64,000 nucleotides of DNA from Adiantum capillus-veneris (GCA_014529385.2 CM043959.1:896358-960357); one strand, 5' to 3'. Positions 19,337-30,186 are shown, counted from the stretch's first letter. Notes: generated by a model from the letters alone, not told the origin. Numbers and translations: made by a program.

Positions 19337-20760
19337 CTATGCCTTATGCCTGTCAAACTTGACCTTCTGGCATACTAAGCAACTGCGCACAAACTCTTCC
19401 ACATCCTTTTTGAGTCTCGGCCAACGGCTTCCGAGACAAAGCATCTGCCACCACATTCTTCTGTCCTTGCACATGGACAATCTGGAAGTGAAACTGTGAC
19501 AAGATGTTCGCCCACCGCATCTGCTTTTCCGAAAGCTGCTTCTGTGACAAGAAGTAGCACAAACTCTGATGGTCTGTAAAGACCGTAAAAATCCGCTCCG
19601 AGTAGGTAATGTCGCCATTGAGTAAGAGCATGGATCACTGCCAAAAGCTCTTTTTCATATATCTGTGCTGTTATCTCCGGCCTAGAGAACAATCGGCTCT
19701 CGTAAGAAATGACATGGCCTTCTTGAATCAAGACCGCACCCAGACTACGACCACAAGCATCACAATATACTTCAAATGACTTCTGCAAGTCCGACAAAGT
19801 CAAAACTAGTCCCGTATTCAATTTCTCTTTCAGTGTCTGAAAGGCAGTCACCCCTGTGGGTCCCCACGAGAAAGGGACTCCTTTCTCTGTCAAGATATGC
19901 AAAGGGGAAGCGACCTCTGCAAACTTTCGTATGAACCGCCTGTAGTACGAACACAGTCCCAAGAAGCTTCTAACTTCATGGACATTCTTCAAATCGGGCC
20001 AATATCGGATAGTCTCTATCTTGGCCGGGTCCATTTGCACTCCTGATGCTGAGAAGTGTCCCAAAAAGTGTATCTCTGGTAGGAAGAATTCACTTTTCTT
20101 TGCATTAATCACTAACTTGTGATCTCATAATGCCTGAAAGACCTGAAGCAGATGATCTCTGTGTTCTGCCTCATTCTTGGAGAAAACAATGATGTCGTCA
20201 AAGAAAGTTCCAACAAATAGCCTCTACTCTCGAAAAATCATGTCCATCATCCGGTTAAATGTCGCAAGAGCATTGGTTAAACCAAAAGGCATCACCAAAA
20301 ACTCAAATAACCCAAAAGTCGTTCGAAAAGTTGTCTTGTAGACGTCTTCCGACGTGATTCGAATCTGATAATATCCACTCTTCAGGTCAATCCTGCTAAA
20401 GCATGAGGATCCCTATAACCTATCGAGTATATCATCGATCCTAGGAATCGAAAATTTGTTCTAGATGGTGATTTTGTTGAGAGCTCTATAATCGATGCAC
20501 ATTCTCCAAGATCCGTCTTTCTTCAAAACCAACAACACTGGAGAGAAAAATGGTGAAGTACTAGGCTGGATAAGACCCTTTTCCAAGAGGTCTTTCACTT
20601 GGTTCATAATCTCTTCATTCTGTGCTCGGCTCACACGGTAAGGTGGCCGGTTCGGTGGCGTGCTTCCAGGTATCAGATCAATGGTATGATCTTGATCAAT
20701 GATATGATCTTCAGGACGAGCAGGTGGTAACTCTCCTGGTAGGCCTCCTGAGAAGCAATC
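19337..20760 (-). pseudogene. A-3 reverse transcriptase and RNase H
   Basis: Minus-strand RT runs from the [11 protein letters not shown] lead-in (about 20660) through the MPFGLTNA region (about 20290) and FFDDI (about 20190) to RNase H (FEVYCDACGRSLGAVL, KELLAVIHAL, TDHQSL). The longest open piece is 20112-19375. Several stops and indels interrupt the first half. At about 19420 the text jumps from the end of RNase H (ALSRKPL) straight into the integrase zinc domain (KKDVEEFVRSCLVCQK, in a shifted frame). A-2 has about 280 bp more there, so A-3 has a deletion that removes the linker and the first zinc ligands. Confidence 0.88.
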
Positions 20761-20781
20761 GGCGTGAGAGTGGAGAAAATC

Positions 20782-21392
20782 TTAGCGTTCTTTATCAAGT
20801 TTAGACATATTTGTCCTATCCTTATCGCTCAATTCTTTCATAAAGATCGAGTAAACAAACAGACTGGAATTCATTAATTTTGAACTGGCCGAAACCGATA
20901 CAATAGGGACAGACTCGCCCTTCAGTTTAATATCAAGTACAATTATTCTGCCCTTCTCTGTAGTCAAAGTCGCTTTTCTCGCCCGATAATCGACCACAGC
21001 GTTGTTCTTGTGGTACCAGGAAATCCCTAAGAGAACATCACAACCTTCCAAAGGCATATGTAAAAGTCCTCATGCCCCAAATACCCCTGACAATGCAACC
21101 GAAGTTTGCCAATGACAGGTGTAATAGCTACGTCCATGTCGGGTGCCGCTAGAACTGCCTCCACAAGTGGTCTCATCCGATCGGGAGTTATCTCGAGCCG
21201 TGCCGCCAATTCAGGTGAAATGAAGTTGGCCTTGGCTCCTCCATCAAAGAAGATCAAGGCCTCTTGATCTTTCACTTTGCCCCAAGCTCGGCAAAGTTTT
21301 GTACTCTCGTCCATAGTGTCGGGATCGGTACCCACACAATCTGGAACCAGTCTTGTTTTCATCTTGCCTTTTCGTCCACGTTCCTCAGCTGC
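20782..21392 (-). pseudogene. A-3 protease and linker
   Basis: Translation from 21362 gives the LCRAWGKVKDQEALIFF lead-in and DGGAKANFISPELAARL. The active-site triad is D-G-G rather than D-S/T-G, as in several plant gypsy lineages. DVAITPVIGKLRLHCQG follows. The linker (21057-20782) carries LLGISWYHKNNAVVDYRARKA. This copy keeps the active-site stretch that A-1 and A-2 lack, so it stands for the ancestral state. At 21392 the match to A-1 and A-2 gag ends within AAEERGRKGK. Confidence 0.85.
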
Positions 21393-22060
21393 TAAAAACC
21401 AACCATACCAAATTGTGTGCCAGGCACTCTAAATTGACCATAGGCACCCTGAAAACCTGGTTGAACACCCATGTTTCCGTACATAGGGTTACCCATGCCT
21501 ATTTGCACTGTCCCAAACACATTCCCTGGCATATAGCATGTGGAAGGTCCAACCATAGCTTGGAACACTAAACCACCTCCAAAATAACCAAGGTATGAAG
21601 TAGGTAAGGGAAGGGTCTGACGCATAGCCTCTTCGTTACTCCCTTGACAATTCACAAACGGTTCCTAACAAGCTAAAGCAAATTGCTTGGGATTAATGGA
21701 CACCGCTGGTTGCTCAATCACATGGGCTTTCCCTCGAGCATCACGAGTCCTCTGTGCATTGGAAATCTCCTTTTCCTGAAACGGCGCGGTCATGCCTTGT
21801 GTCGGAGCCTGAAAACCCTGTGTCGGAGCTTGAAATTCCTGTGTAGGAGCCTATAAGAACTCCTACATCCTTGGGTTGTTGGCCAGCTGCTGAAACAGTT
21901 CCATGCAGTTATGCAGTTGAGCTCTAAACAACATGTCCTCTTCTTGAAGAGTTGATGGTACTTTCTCTGTGCCATGTGAGGAAGATCCCTCTTCAAGTAC
22001 TTGGTCTCTCTTCTCTACCATAACGACAAGCTCTGTGTTGCTTTCACCCACAGCAATCCA
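21393..22060 (-). pseudogene. Unrecognised decayed reading frame
   Basis: One minus-strand frame, interrupted by three stops, reads for about 220 codons: an acidic start (ESNTELVVMVEKRDQVLEEG), then AQLHNCMELFQQLANNPRM. A short repeat of the form (F)QAPTQGFQAPTQG follows, then EISNAQRTRDARGK. The C-terminus is rich in Gly, Met and Phe (FGTVQIGMGNPMYGNMG). The middle sequence ELFQQLANNP suggests a gag-like helix. I do not recognise the family. It abuts truncated A-3 at 21392 and LTR-like DNA at about 22120-22195. It could be gag of another element or a captured host fragment. Confidence 0.4.
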
Positions 22061-22099
22061 CGCTGCACTTTTTGAAGAAAAAGTGGTTATCCCGTCGAT

Positions 22100-22195
22100 G
22101 GAACCATATAACCCGGCCTGTACACCGTAGAGGGCGGTACTAATTCAATTACGAAACCAACAACTAAGGTTAGCAGTTGCCACGTCCTCGTGACA
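22100..22195 (-). repeat. Possible LTR end fragment
   Basis: GCCACGTCCTCGTGACA at 22178-22194 is the reverse of an LTR start similar to family A (TGTCACGAGGACGTGGC). Only about 70-90 bp of LTR-like text is present. Confidence 0.4.
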
Positions 22196-22309
22196 GAAAA
22201 TGAGATGGAAGAATATTTTTTCGCAATACCATTTCCAAATTGTTCTTGTTGCGGGAAAGAAGAATTCAATGGTAGACGGGTTGACTTGAAAGCCACAAGT
22301 ATATGCCAT

Positions 22310-22565
22310 CTCGGCTATACATCACCGGAATTTTGACAATATGATTGATCAGTATGCTACCGATCCAGATTTACCAGACATCTTTGACCGAATACAGAGT
22401 GGAAAGACAATAGCAAGTTATGCTCTAAAGGGAGGTTACTTTATGAGAAAGACCATGTTGTGTGTTACGCACGACTTGAGGAAAAAGGTGTTGACAATGT
22501 GTCATAATTCACCGTTTGTTGGGTATAGATGCATCGAGAGTACCTTGAAAGGGGTGGAAAAGTAT
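22310..22565 (+). pseudogene. Gypsy RNase H-integrase junction fragment
   Basis: Plus-strand translation gives IDQYATDPDLPDIFDRIQSG, then LRKKVLTMCHNSPFVGYRCIESTLKGVEKY. This matches the A-2 linker and integrase zinc domain (10380-10620). The second zinc His is Tyr (GYRC for GHRG). It ends at a GT microsatellite (about 22586-22604). Confidence 0.85.
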
Positions 22566-23460
22566 TGTGTGCGTGCATGTGTGAATGTGTGTGTGTGTGT
22601 GTGTCTTGGGGGCACTGCTTTCGAGAGCAAGGGATCCCCTATATGGGCAAGGGGCTATAAAAGCACCCCTTGGGAATTCACTTTGACACTACACACAAAG
22701 AGCACAAAGAATTTATAATGATCAAAAAAGTCATGCAACATGTGATGATGTTTCATTAAAGATACCGTGACAAAAAAGGGTAAAAATCTAAAGAGCTAAC
22801 ATTGCAAAAGCTAAATGTTACCCCTTGCATATGTAATTAAAGAAACATAGGTCTTCGTCCTACTTAAACTATATGCGTGTTTTGTATAAAGGAGATTGGA
22901 GAAATTTTTGCCCTACTGGCCCATTCTCCGTAATCGTGCAAGGATTATAGCTCTCACAAGCCAACAGAAGGAACGCACAATGTCCCTTCCTTCCCTAAAA
23001 AGGCTGTTGCTATTCTTTAGTTTCTCGTGTCAAGACACACACAAAACTTGGCACAAGATTGTAGAATGACAAATGCAGATGAGTTTAGGGCAAATCTTAT
23101 AAAGGACCTTGCCAAGGTCGCGAGTAAGTGTGCCTTCTGCCATGCTTGTTCCCCAGTTACTACCCATGGCTCCAACAAAGTTGGAAAAATGTGCAAACTG
23201 TCGTTACTCAAACACAAAGCATAATTGTTTGGATTCAATAAATAAATTAAATTGAATTGCATGCTTTCATATATCATCAGAGCACATGATCCTGTTTATT
23301 ATACGAGTCCACCTGCAACATGATCACCTCTAACTTCGCAAGCCATGGTGAGAGGGTGATTCAAAGGGTAATCTTTTACGCTAAAATGTGCTCCCATGAC
23401 TGGATATGTACACAGGTAATTTGCGTACAATTGATCATCTGTAAGTAGAGAAGTCATAGA
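22566..23460. other. No gene recognised; possible intron of the HHL1-like gene
   Basis: A GT tract is followed by low-complexity and unclassified DNA. A TATA-like CTATAAAAG at about 22655 sits inside the small hairpin CAAGGGG...CCCCTTG. No exon matching the rest of the HHL1-like protein is visible on the minus strand. Confidence 0.4.
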
Positions 23461-23468
23461 ATGCTTAC

Positions 23469-23795
23469 TTGCTTATCCCGGACAAAGATAACGAACTTAG
23501 GGTTTCCATCATCCTCAAACTTGGTCAAGGAGGGGATGTGCTGTGGCTGGGGGATGCCAGCGCCAAAGCGACGCTTGCCCTTGCCTGCCCTTACTACCAA
23601 CAAGAGGGAGCTCATGCGAGAATCTGGAGTCGTGAAGGAAGGGGAGAAGCGGCGCGGGGCCAGGATCGCCGATTTAAGTTCCGTGCTTCCATAGCCACAC
23701 TCCCTGCCGCTGCTTCCGCAATGATGATGATGGCTTCGCGCGAGCACAGCGTTCATGCTTACACTTGCCTCAGCAGCTGATGAAGAACTGCCCAC
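23469..23795 (-). CDS. HHL1: Putative first exon of an HHL1-like chloroplast protein gene
   Basis: 109 codons from ATG 23795 to a phase-0 splice donor (CAA|GTAAGC, intron beginning at 23468). The N-terminus is Ser/Ala/His-rich with few acidic residues, like a chloroplast transit peptide, and leads to LLVVRAGKGKRR. The end, KFEDDGNPKFVIFVRDK, resembles the conserved start of the mature HHL1 protein (hypersensitive to high light 1), a thylakoid protein that helps protect photosystem II. The match is from memory of the family and covers only one exon. Downstream exons (VYLWYPL-type) are not seen in 23 kb. A copia RT fragment lies only about 140 bp upstream of the ATG, so the promoter may be disturbed, or this is a stray exon. 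Confidence 0.5.
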
Positions 23796-23935
23796 ATTTT
23801 ATCCACAATTTTATTTGAATTTGTCCATATTTTTCTCGTGTTAAGGTAGACTGCCTGCATCCGTCACACGGACACTCAAGCACTGCTCGAATTTGCAACC
23901 TTGCCAGCCCTTCCTTGGCCCTCTAGCCTGCCGGC

Positions 23936-24240
23936 CTATGCATGGCCATAAAATTGTAGGCCTGCATTGAGATCCCCGTGAAAAAATGATGTTTTCACAT
24001 CCATTTGGACAAGTTCCATGTCCACAATCGTTACAAGACCAAGTACGGTTCCAAGCATTGTCATCTTGACTACAGGCGAGAAGATTTCATCAAAATCGAC
24101 TCCCTCTTGTTGTTTGAGCCCTTTGTCTACAAGTTTAGCCTTGTACTTTGGATTTGGATCACCTGAGGTAAATTTCTTCTTGTAAAGCCATTTGCAAGGT
24201 AAAGCTTTCGCAACATCATTTGGCAGTTCTACCAAGTCCC
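23936..24240 (-). pseudogene. Copia reverse transcriptase fragment
   Basis: Minus-strand translation gives VELPNDVAKALPCKWLYKKK, YKAKLVDKGLKQQEGVDFDE, IFSPVVKM and QMDVKTSFFHGDL. These are the N-terminal RT motifs of a copia element distinct from Copia-1 and Copia-2. The match stops before the YVDD motif at about 23963. The Asp of MDVKT is kept. Confidence 0.9.
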
Positions 24241-25010
24241 AATGTCATTAACCAGAATCGAGTTATACTCATATTCCATAGCCCGCTCCCACTTCACCAC
24301 ATCATCCATCATCATGGCTTCTTGGTAGCAGCTTGTTCGTATTCATAGGTATGGGTAAACAAGGGTTGAGTTACACATTACAAAAATCTCTATAATAATT
24401 AGGGTTTCATCAAGGAAAATGTACTTGTCTTCTAGCATGAAGAGATTTCTCATCCTTTTCTGAACTCACTCTTTGCCTCTTTGACTTGGGCTCCTGTGGT
24501 GAGGTAGCTCGCTCTTGAGGCGGTAATTTTGGTGGCTCTAGTGATTGATGGGAAGGCTCATTAGGTGGTGACTTTGGTGGATCCTATTTTTCATCATGCT
24601 TTGATTTAGGGATTGAGTTCTCCTTAGGTGATTTCCTAGGAGACTTATTGGGTGGTTTCTTGGGGGACTTCTTAGGTGATTTCTTTGTCCTAGGTGACTT
24701 CTCTGTCTTCTAAGGTGACTTGATTGCCTTCTTTGGTAACTTTAATGTAAACTTCAAAGGTGACAAAACCTTCCTTTCCTTCTTTGCCAAAAGAGGCTTT
24801 TTTAGTTTATCTTTATGGGTGAATGATATGGTAGGCCCTTCCCTTGGCCTTTGGTGGGAGTTTTCTATTCCTCATTTCCTTTCTCCTTGCTTGTGATTCC
24901 CTTTCTTCCAAGATTATTTCCCTTAGGAATGTTAAGTGGTTGCTTTCCCTTTGGATTCTTTGAAGGTGGAAAAGGAGAATTGGGATCATTGGGGCAAGTA
25001 GGTAATTTTC
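24241..25010 (-). pseudogene. Copia integrase-RT linker remnant with KSPKK repeats
   Basis: This continues the same element upstream of its RT. On the minus strand, around 24790-24590, it encodes a run of basic Ser-Pro repeats (KSPKKSPKKPPNKSPRKSPK), broken by one stop. A Pro/Glu-rich part follows, and decayed basic sequence extends to about 25010. Such SPKK repeats bind A/T-rich DNA in other proteins. Here they sit in the variable linker and their role is unknown. Confidence 0.55.
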
Positions 25011-25276
25011 AAAGGGTTGTTGACTCTCACACACACACAACTCATGTGTGGAAGTAAGAAGACTCTCTCTCTTTTTTCAAGCTTTAATAGAAAGCTTATC
25101 ACCTACTCCAAGCTTGTGAGAAGGGAGGCCTCTCTCCGATTTGGGAAGAAGAAGAGGATCCATACGAAGGGCTCAAGAATTTACTTCTTGATGATGCATC
25201 TCCTTCCCAAAGGAGAACACAAGAGCCTCCACCAAAGGAACGAGAAAGAAGTGAGTCTCCCGCCACCTCGGCGGAG

Positions 25277-27226
25277 ATGGCTCCACGAAGACGGCGGGCT
25301 AAACGCTCTCCATCACCCCCAAAACGGAGAAGACCATCGCACACTTCTCCACACCATAATTCAAAGAGGGATGACAAAAAGCAAGAGAAGAAAAAGGCGA
25401 GAAAGAGGACATCCTCTTCTCCATCTTCTTCATCCTCTTCCTCTTATGAAAGTGATGGTGAAGACAACGAAGATCAAGGCAAGAAATTAAAGGTGAGAAA
25501 GAGGTCACCCTCTTCTCCATCTTCCTCAAATTCTTCACCTTCTGAAGAAAGTGATGGTGCAACCTTTGAACCATCAAAAAGAAGAGGCCATAGGAAATCC
25601 TATGCCGCGTGGAAGAGGTCGTCCAAGCTCAAGAAGTTCAAAGAGGGAGGGAAGAGTATCTCTTTCCTTACCTATGATAGCACCTTTGGTGCTACGGACA
25701 AAGTCTTGGCCTTTATCCAACAATTTGATGCGGCGTTCGGAGATGAGGGCTTCACGGAGTCCTCTAAGCTACGCCATGTAGCTATGCACTTTCAAAAGTC
25801 CGTCAGGCAATGGTGGTCTAGCCTACGGGCCAACGGTGAAGCTCCACGAACATGGAAAGCTTTAAGAGCTTCCATTATGAAGCAATTTTTGGCCACCGAT
25901 GCCAAAGACAAAGTACTCACTGAGTGGCGAAGCTTGAAGCTCTCTTCGTATGATTCCATCCATAAATATGTAGACAAGTTTTGGGACCTACAACTCAAAG
26001 CCACTGTCTTCAAAAAGTTGGATTTCGGAGAGCAAAAGCAACAATTTTGTGCAGGCTTAACCGAAGAAATGGCGGAGTATGTCAACTCCCAAAGGCCACG
26101 CACCATATCGGCGGTAATACACCATACTATGGTGGCCTCTCGAATCAATTTCCAAATGGGGGCTAAAAGAAATAATAAGCCCACAGAAAACAAGGGTTCC
26201 AACGAGCCTAAGGGGAAGGACAATGTCCAAAAGTCTCCTAAGGGCAATTCCAACAAAGCTAAAGAGAAGGGAGTTTACAAAGGTAAAAACAAACTCTCTC
26301 CTAAAGAGCTTGAGCGTTATTGCAAGGATAACCGGTGTTTCAAGTGCGGCGAACAAGGGCATGCGTACCGCGCTTGTCCCCAAAAGAACACCCGCCATGA
26401 TCCTCCTAGAGCTACCTTGGTCGAAATTCAAGAGGAGGAAACTCACCACAAAGGATCTTCTCTATGCCATGCTTGGGGAAAGGTAAGAGAACATGATGCT
26501 TTTATTCTCTTTGACCCTGGTTCTACTCACAATTTTATATCTATAGAGTTGGACACCAAGCTAGGCATACAAGCCTACGAGATGAGAGATGTTCTACCCG
26601 CAGACAGTGCTTTCATGGGGCAAGAAGCTTCACTCACTCCCTTAATCAGGAAATTGAGGCTCCATGTCCAAAGCTATGTGGACAAAGAGGACTTCTTTAT
26701 CTCTCCTCTCAAGCATGAGGATGTAATCCGAGGGACACCATGGTTTGATCACTTGGCTGCCAATGTTAAATTCCCTGAAAGGAGAATCTCCTTTAAGTTC
26801 AGGGAAATAGATATGTATATAGATGCTAAGGAAATGGGTAACACTATACCCATTGTACATACACCAGCTTTCAACAAGTCAATAAAGAGCTCTGTTTCCG
26901 TGTACATGATTTTTGTTAAAGATTCTCAAAATGAACTTAATGCTTTAGCAAAAGAAAATAAAAGCAACCAAAAGGAATTAGAGTTATCCAATTTTCTCAA
27001 GGGGTTTCAAGATGTCTTTATTGACGACATCCCTTGTGAGCTACCTCCTAAACGAGGCAATGATGACCATGCAATTGAACTTCTTCCAGGAAGTTCGCCG
27101 CCTAACAAACCTCCTTATAGAGTTTCTCAAGCTCAACAAGAGGAGATTATGCGGCAAGTGCATGAGTTAGTTGAGAAGGGCTTGTTAGGCCTAGCTCATC
27201 TCCATTTTGCTCACATGTGCTATTAG
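25277..27226 (+). CDS. Gypsy C Gag-protease and start of RT
   Basis: 649 codons. Residues 1-40 are Arg/Pro/Ser-rich and about 50-110 are Ser-rich acidic, like an SR-type tail. The gag domain is at about 115-290 (RQWWSSLRANGEAPRTWKAL). The zinc knuckle is at residues 354-367 (C-x2-C-x4-H-x4-C) and the aspartic protease at about 400-500 with LFDPGSTHNFIS (D-P-G triad). The RT lead-in NKPPYRVSQAQQEEIM is at about 612-628. The frame then shifts near 27190, so RT continues in another frame. The start ATG at 25277 precedes a basic N-terminus and no earlier in-frame ATG gives gag-like sequence. Confidence 0.88.
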   Translation: MAPRRRRAKRSPSPPKRRRPSHTSPHHNSKRDDKKQEKKKARKRTSSSPSSSSSSSYESDGEDNEDQGKKLKVRKRSPSSPSSSNSSPSEESDGATFEPSKRRGHRKSYAAWKRSSKLKKFKEGGKSISFLTYDSTFGATDKVLAFIQQFDAAFGDEGFTESSKLRHVAMHFQKSVRQWWSSLRANGEAPRTWKALRASIMKQFLATDAKDKVLTEWRSLKLSSYDSIHKYVDKFWDLQLKATVFKKLDFGEQKQQFCAGLTEEMAEYVNSQRPRTISAVIHHTMVASRINFQMGAKRNNKPTENKGSNEPKGKDNVQKSPKGNSNKAKEKGVYKGKNKLSPKELERYCKDNRCFKCGEQGHAYRACPQKNTRHDPPRATLVEIQEEETHHKGSSLCHAWGKVREHDAFILFDPGSTHNFISIELDTKLGIQAYEMRDVLPADSAFMGQEASLTPLIRKLRLHVQSYVDKEDFFISPLKHEDVIRGTPWFDHLAANVKFPERRISFKFREIDMYIDAKEMGNTIPIVHTPAFNKSIKSSVSVYMIFVKDSQNELNALAKENKSNQKELELSNFLKGFQDVFIDDIPCELPPKRGNDDHAIELLPGSSPPNKPPYRVSQAQQEEIMRQVHELVEKGLLGLAHLHFAHMCY

Positions 27227-28539
27227 TGCAAAAGAAAGACGGCACATATCGCATGTGTGTCAACTTTAGAGCACTGAATAGGATCACTATCAAGAATAGG
27301 TTTCCTGTTCCACGGGTGGAAGACCTATTTGATAAGCTACAAGGATCAACCTACTTCAGTAGGATTGACCTAAAAAGTGGCTACAATCAAATAAGGATAG
27401 TTGATCAAGACATTGTAAAGACCGCATTTCGCACCACGTTTGGTCTTTACGAATACATTGTCATGCCTTTTGGCTTGACCAATGCAACAGCCACATTCAA
27501 CCGCTTGATGGAGAAGTTGTTCAGGCCTCACCGAACCTTCACTGGAGTGTTCTTTGATGATATTATCATCTACTCTAATTCATTAGACGAACACAAGCAA
27601 CACCTCCAGGTAATATTTCAAGTTTTAAGAGAGAATAAACTTTATGTTAATCGAAAGAAAAGTGAATTTTTCTTACAAGAGATTCAGTATTTAGGTCACA
27701 TTATCTCTCAAGATGGCATCCAAATGGATCCATCAAAGTTAGAGGTAATAAAAGGATGGCCTAAAACAAGGAATCTTCATGAACTAAGAAGCTTTATAAG
27801 TATGTGTGCATATTATAGACGCTTCATAGAAAATTTCTCACAAATTGCGGGACCATTACATGACCTAACAAAGAAAAGCATTAGGTATACATGGTTTGCT
27901 AAGGAGAACAATGCTTTCGAAAAGCTTAAAGAAAAGCTTATCTCTCAACGTGTGCTTACACTACCGGATCTCTCAAAGCCATTTGAGGTCCAATGTGATG
28001 CTTGTGGTGATTGCCTTGGAGCTATTTTGCTTCAAGAAGGGCATGCCATAGGCTATGAAAGTCGAAGGCTCGACCCTATTGAGCAAGCTCTAGGCATGTA
28101 TGAAAAGGAACTCCTTGCAGTTCTACATGCCTTAGACTCATGGAAGCACTATTTATTGGGGACTCCTTTCATTCTGCGAATGGATCACCAAAGTCTTAAG
28201 TACTTCATGACGCAAACCAAGCTCTCCGACAAACAAATGAGGTGGGCAAATTTCCTTTTGCAATTTCATTTTCATATTGCTCACATTGCTGGCAAGCATA
28301 ATCAAGTAGTCGATGCACTCTCAAGACGGCCGAGAGTGAATGCGGTTTCCATAGCAACTCACAATGATCTATCTACAATGATAGATGAGTATGCTATTGA
28401 TCCCAATTTTAGAGATGTGATTTCAGCCCTTGCATTAGGGAAGAAAGAAGAGCCATTTACTTTACAAGATGGTTATCTTCTCTATGGCAATAGACTATGC
28501 GTTACTAACTCACTACGTGAGAAAGTAATGTATATATGA
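27217..28539 (+). pseudogene. Gypsy C reverse transcriptase and RNase H
   Basis: 440 codons. [65 protein letters not shown] and GVFFDDIIIYS (catalytic Asp-Asp at 27555-27560). RNase H: FEVQCDACGDCLGAILLQEG, YEKELLAVLHALDSW, MDHQSLKYF and KHNQVVDALSR. The linker to integrase is kept. The frame ends at 28537-28539 (REKVMYI stop), where the next part (GHRGIQSTLKG) is in a shifted frame. RT and RNase H residues look functional. Confidence 0.92.
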
Positions 28540-28558
28540 ATCTCATGCTCCTCCTTAT

Positions 28559-29833
28559 GTGGGGCATAGAGGGATTCAGTCTACGCTAAAGGGAATTGAA
28601 ACATATTTCTATTGGCCTACCATGAAAGCGAACATACAAGAGTATGTTTCTAAATGTGTGGTATGCCAAAAGACAAAATTTGATAGAGGGAAGCAACCTG
28701 GATTGCTTCAACCCTTGCCAATCCCTAATTCACCATGGGAGAGCATATCCATGGATTTTATCTTTAGATTGCCTAAGTCTATCCATGGGAATACGGGAAT
28801 ATGGACAATAGTAGACAGGTTCAATAAACAAGCTCATTTTATACCTGTCAAAAAGACTATCAAAGCCCATCAAATGGCAACCCTCTTCATTTCACAAATT
28901 TTCAAGTACCATGGCTTGCCAATGTCCATAGTGTCGGATAGAGATCCTAGAATGACCAGTAACTTCTAGAAGGGTCTCTTTGAGAATTTAGGGACAAGGC
29001 TAAACTTCTCTTCGGCTTATCATCCACAAACCAATGGCCAAAGTGAAATAGCTAACCTAACAATTCTCGATCTACTAAAAGCCTTTGTAACGGAAGTAGA
29101 TCAAAGATCCCAATTGGAGAAGTACTTACCCTTAGAGGAGTATGCTTACAATAACATTGTACATACTTCCAAAGGAAAGGAACCTTTCGAGGTAATTGAG
29201 GGAAGATCAAAAAGTCCCTTGCTACTTAAGGTACATGGGAAGATTTTCGTTGCAGATGAGTATAGCTGAGACCTACAAGAATCTTTTCAAAAGATTAAGG
29301 ATGCTATCTCTATCTCACAGCAAAGGCAAAAAGCTGCTGCTGACAAGCATAGAAGAGCCCAAGCCTTTAAAGAAAATGATTGGGTCTTATTAAAATTTCC
29401 CAAGGCTCGACTAAGGCACACGACGGGCAAGAATCCTACGGGACACCAAAAGTACTATGCTAAACTAGCAAAAAGGTACTATGGTCCCTTTCAGATTCTT
29501 AAGCCAATCAATGAGATGGCCTATCAACTCAAGTTGCCCAAGCACTGGCTCATACACAATGCTTTCCATGTGAGCCTATTAAAGCCTTACAAAGGAGAGC
29601 CACCTCAAGAATCAACTACTGAAGACCCACCGGAGATCGAGGACCAAGAAAAGGTGCTGCAGCCCAAGTCCATTCTCCGACATGAAGACAAGGTATTAAG
29701 AGGCGGTAAGACTATCCGACGATATCTTATTAAGTTTAAGAATTATCCTTTTGAAGATGATAGATGGATGCAAGGCATACAATTAAAGGATAACCTAAAC
29801 CTTGTCAATGCTTACAATGCTTCCCAAGAGTAA
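28559..29833 (+). pseudogene. Gypsy C integrase and chromodomain-like C-terminus
   Basis: Zinc domain GHRGIQS...CVVCQKTKF. Core: ISMDFIFRLPKS (first Asp), IVSDRDPRMTS (second Asp), TNGQSEIANLTIL (Glu). TAG at 28967-28969 replaces the expected TGG after MTSNF. TGA at 29267-29269 replaces what is probably an Arg codon (ADEYS-stop-DLQES). After the GPFQILKPINEMAYQLKLPK module the chromodomain-like part (PKSILRHEDK, RRYLIKFKNYPFEDDRWM) ends at 29831-29833. Both stops are single-base changes of the C-to-T type. Confidence 0.9.
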
Positions 29834-30186
29834 GCAAATGTACAAATGTTAAAAATGAACAAATTTTTTGTCTTATAAGACTCTCTTTTTCTCTATTGTG
29901 CACAAAAATGAAGTAGTATGCATGCTTAGATCCAATTTGCGGAGACGACGTCTCCCAAACACCAAGTAGAGCTTGTCACTCTACTATGGAAGATTGATAG
30001 GACTAATGTGCAGACATGCTTGCGGTAGCCTCAGGCTCTCAAGCGCCAAATGGACTAGTCATCCATTGTGGAACGATGTCGTAGGGTAACATAGGGATCC
30101 TCTACCCGCTAAGAAAAGGACTCATGAATATGCTTTATCTTCTCTACACCATAGTCGAGGATGACTATGATTTCAAGAGAGAGGTA
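29834..30186 (+). other. Gypsy C 3' untranslated region
   Basis: Between the chromodomain stop and the inverted repeat. No ORF or repeat is recognised. Confidence 0.7.

Larger units (their letters stand above)
17046..21392 (-). mobile_element. Gypsy A-3: 3' part of a family A element (3' LTR, pol, protease)
   Basis: Minus-strand element reading from about 21392 down to its 3' LTR at 17046-17619. It holds protease, RT, RNase H, integrase and chromodomain-like C-terminus in the family A order. It is broken by a 280-bp deletion, an internal inversion, stops and frameshifts. Its gag is missing: at 21392 the sequence changes to unrelated DNA. The left flank GACAT pairs with GATAT beside the A-1 LTR at 3463. 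Confidence 0.9.

Noticed and set aside
22650-22665. Promoter with TATA box CTATAAAAG
   Set aside because: No supportable transcript unit follows; it may be a relic LTR promoter, so not listed as a regulatory site.
23461-23780. Plus-strand ORFs (77 and 103 codons)
   Set aside because: Antisense of the HHL1-like exon; the minus frame has transit peptide, conserved motif and splice donor.
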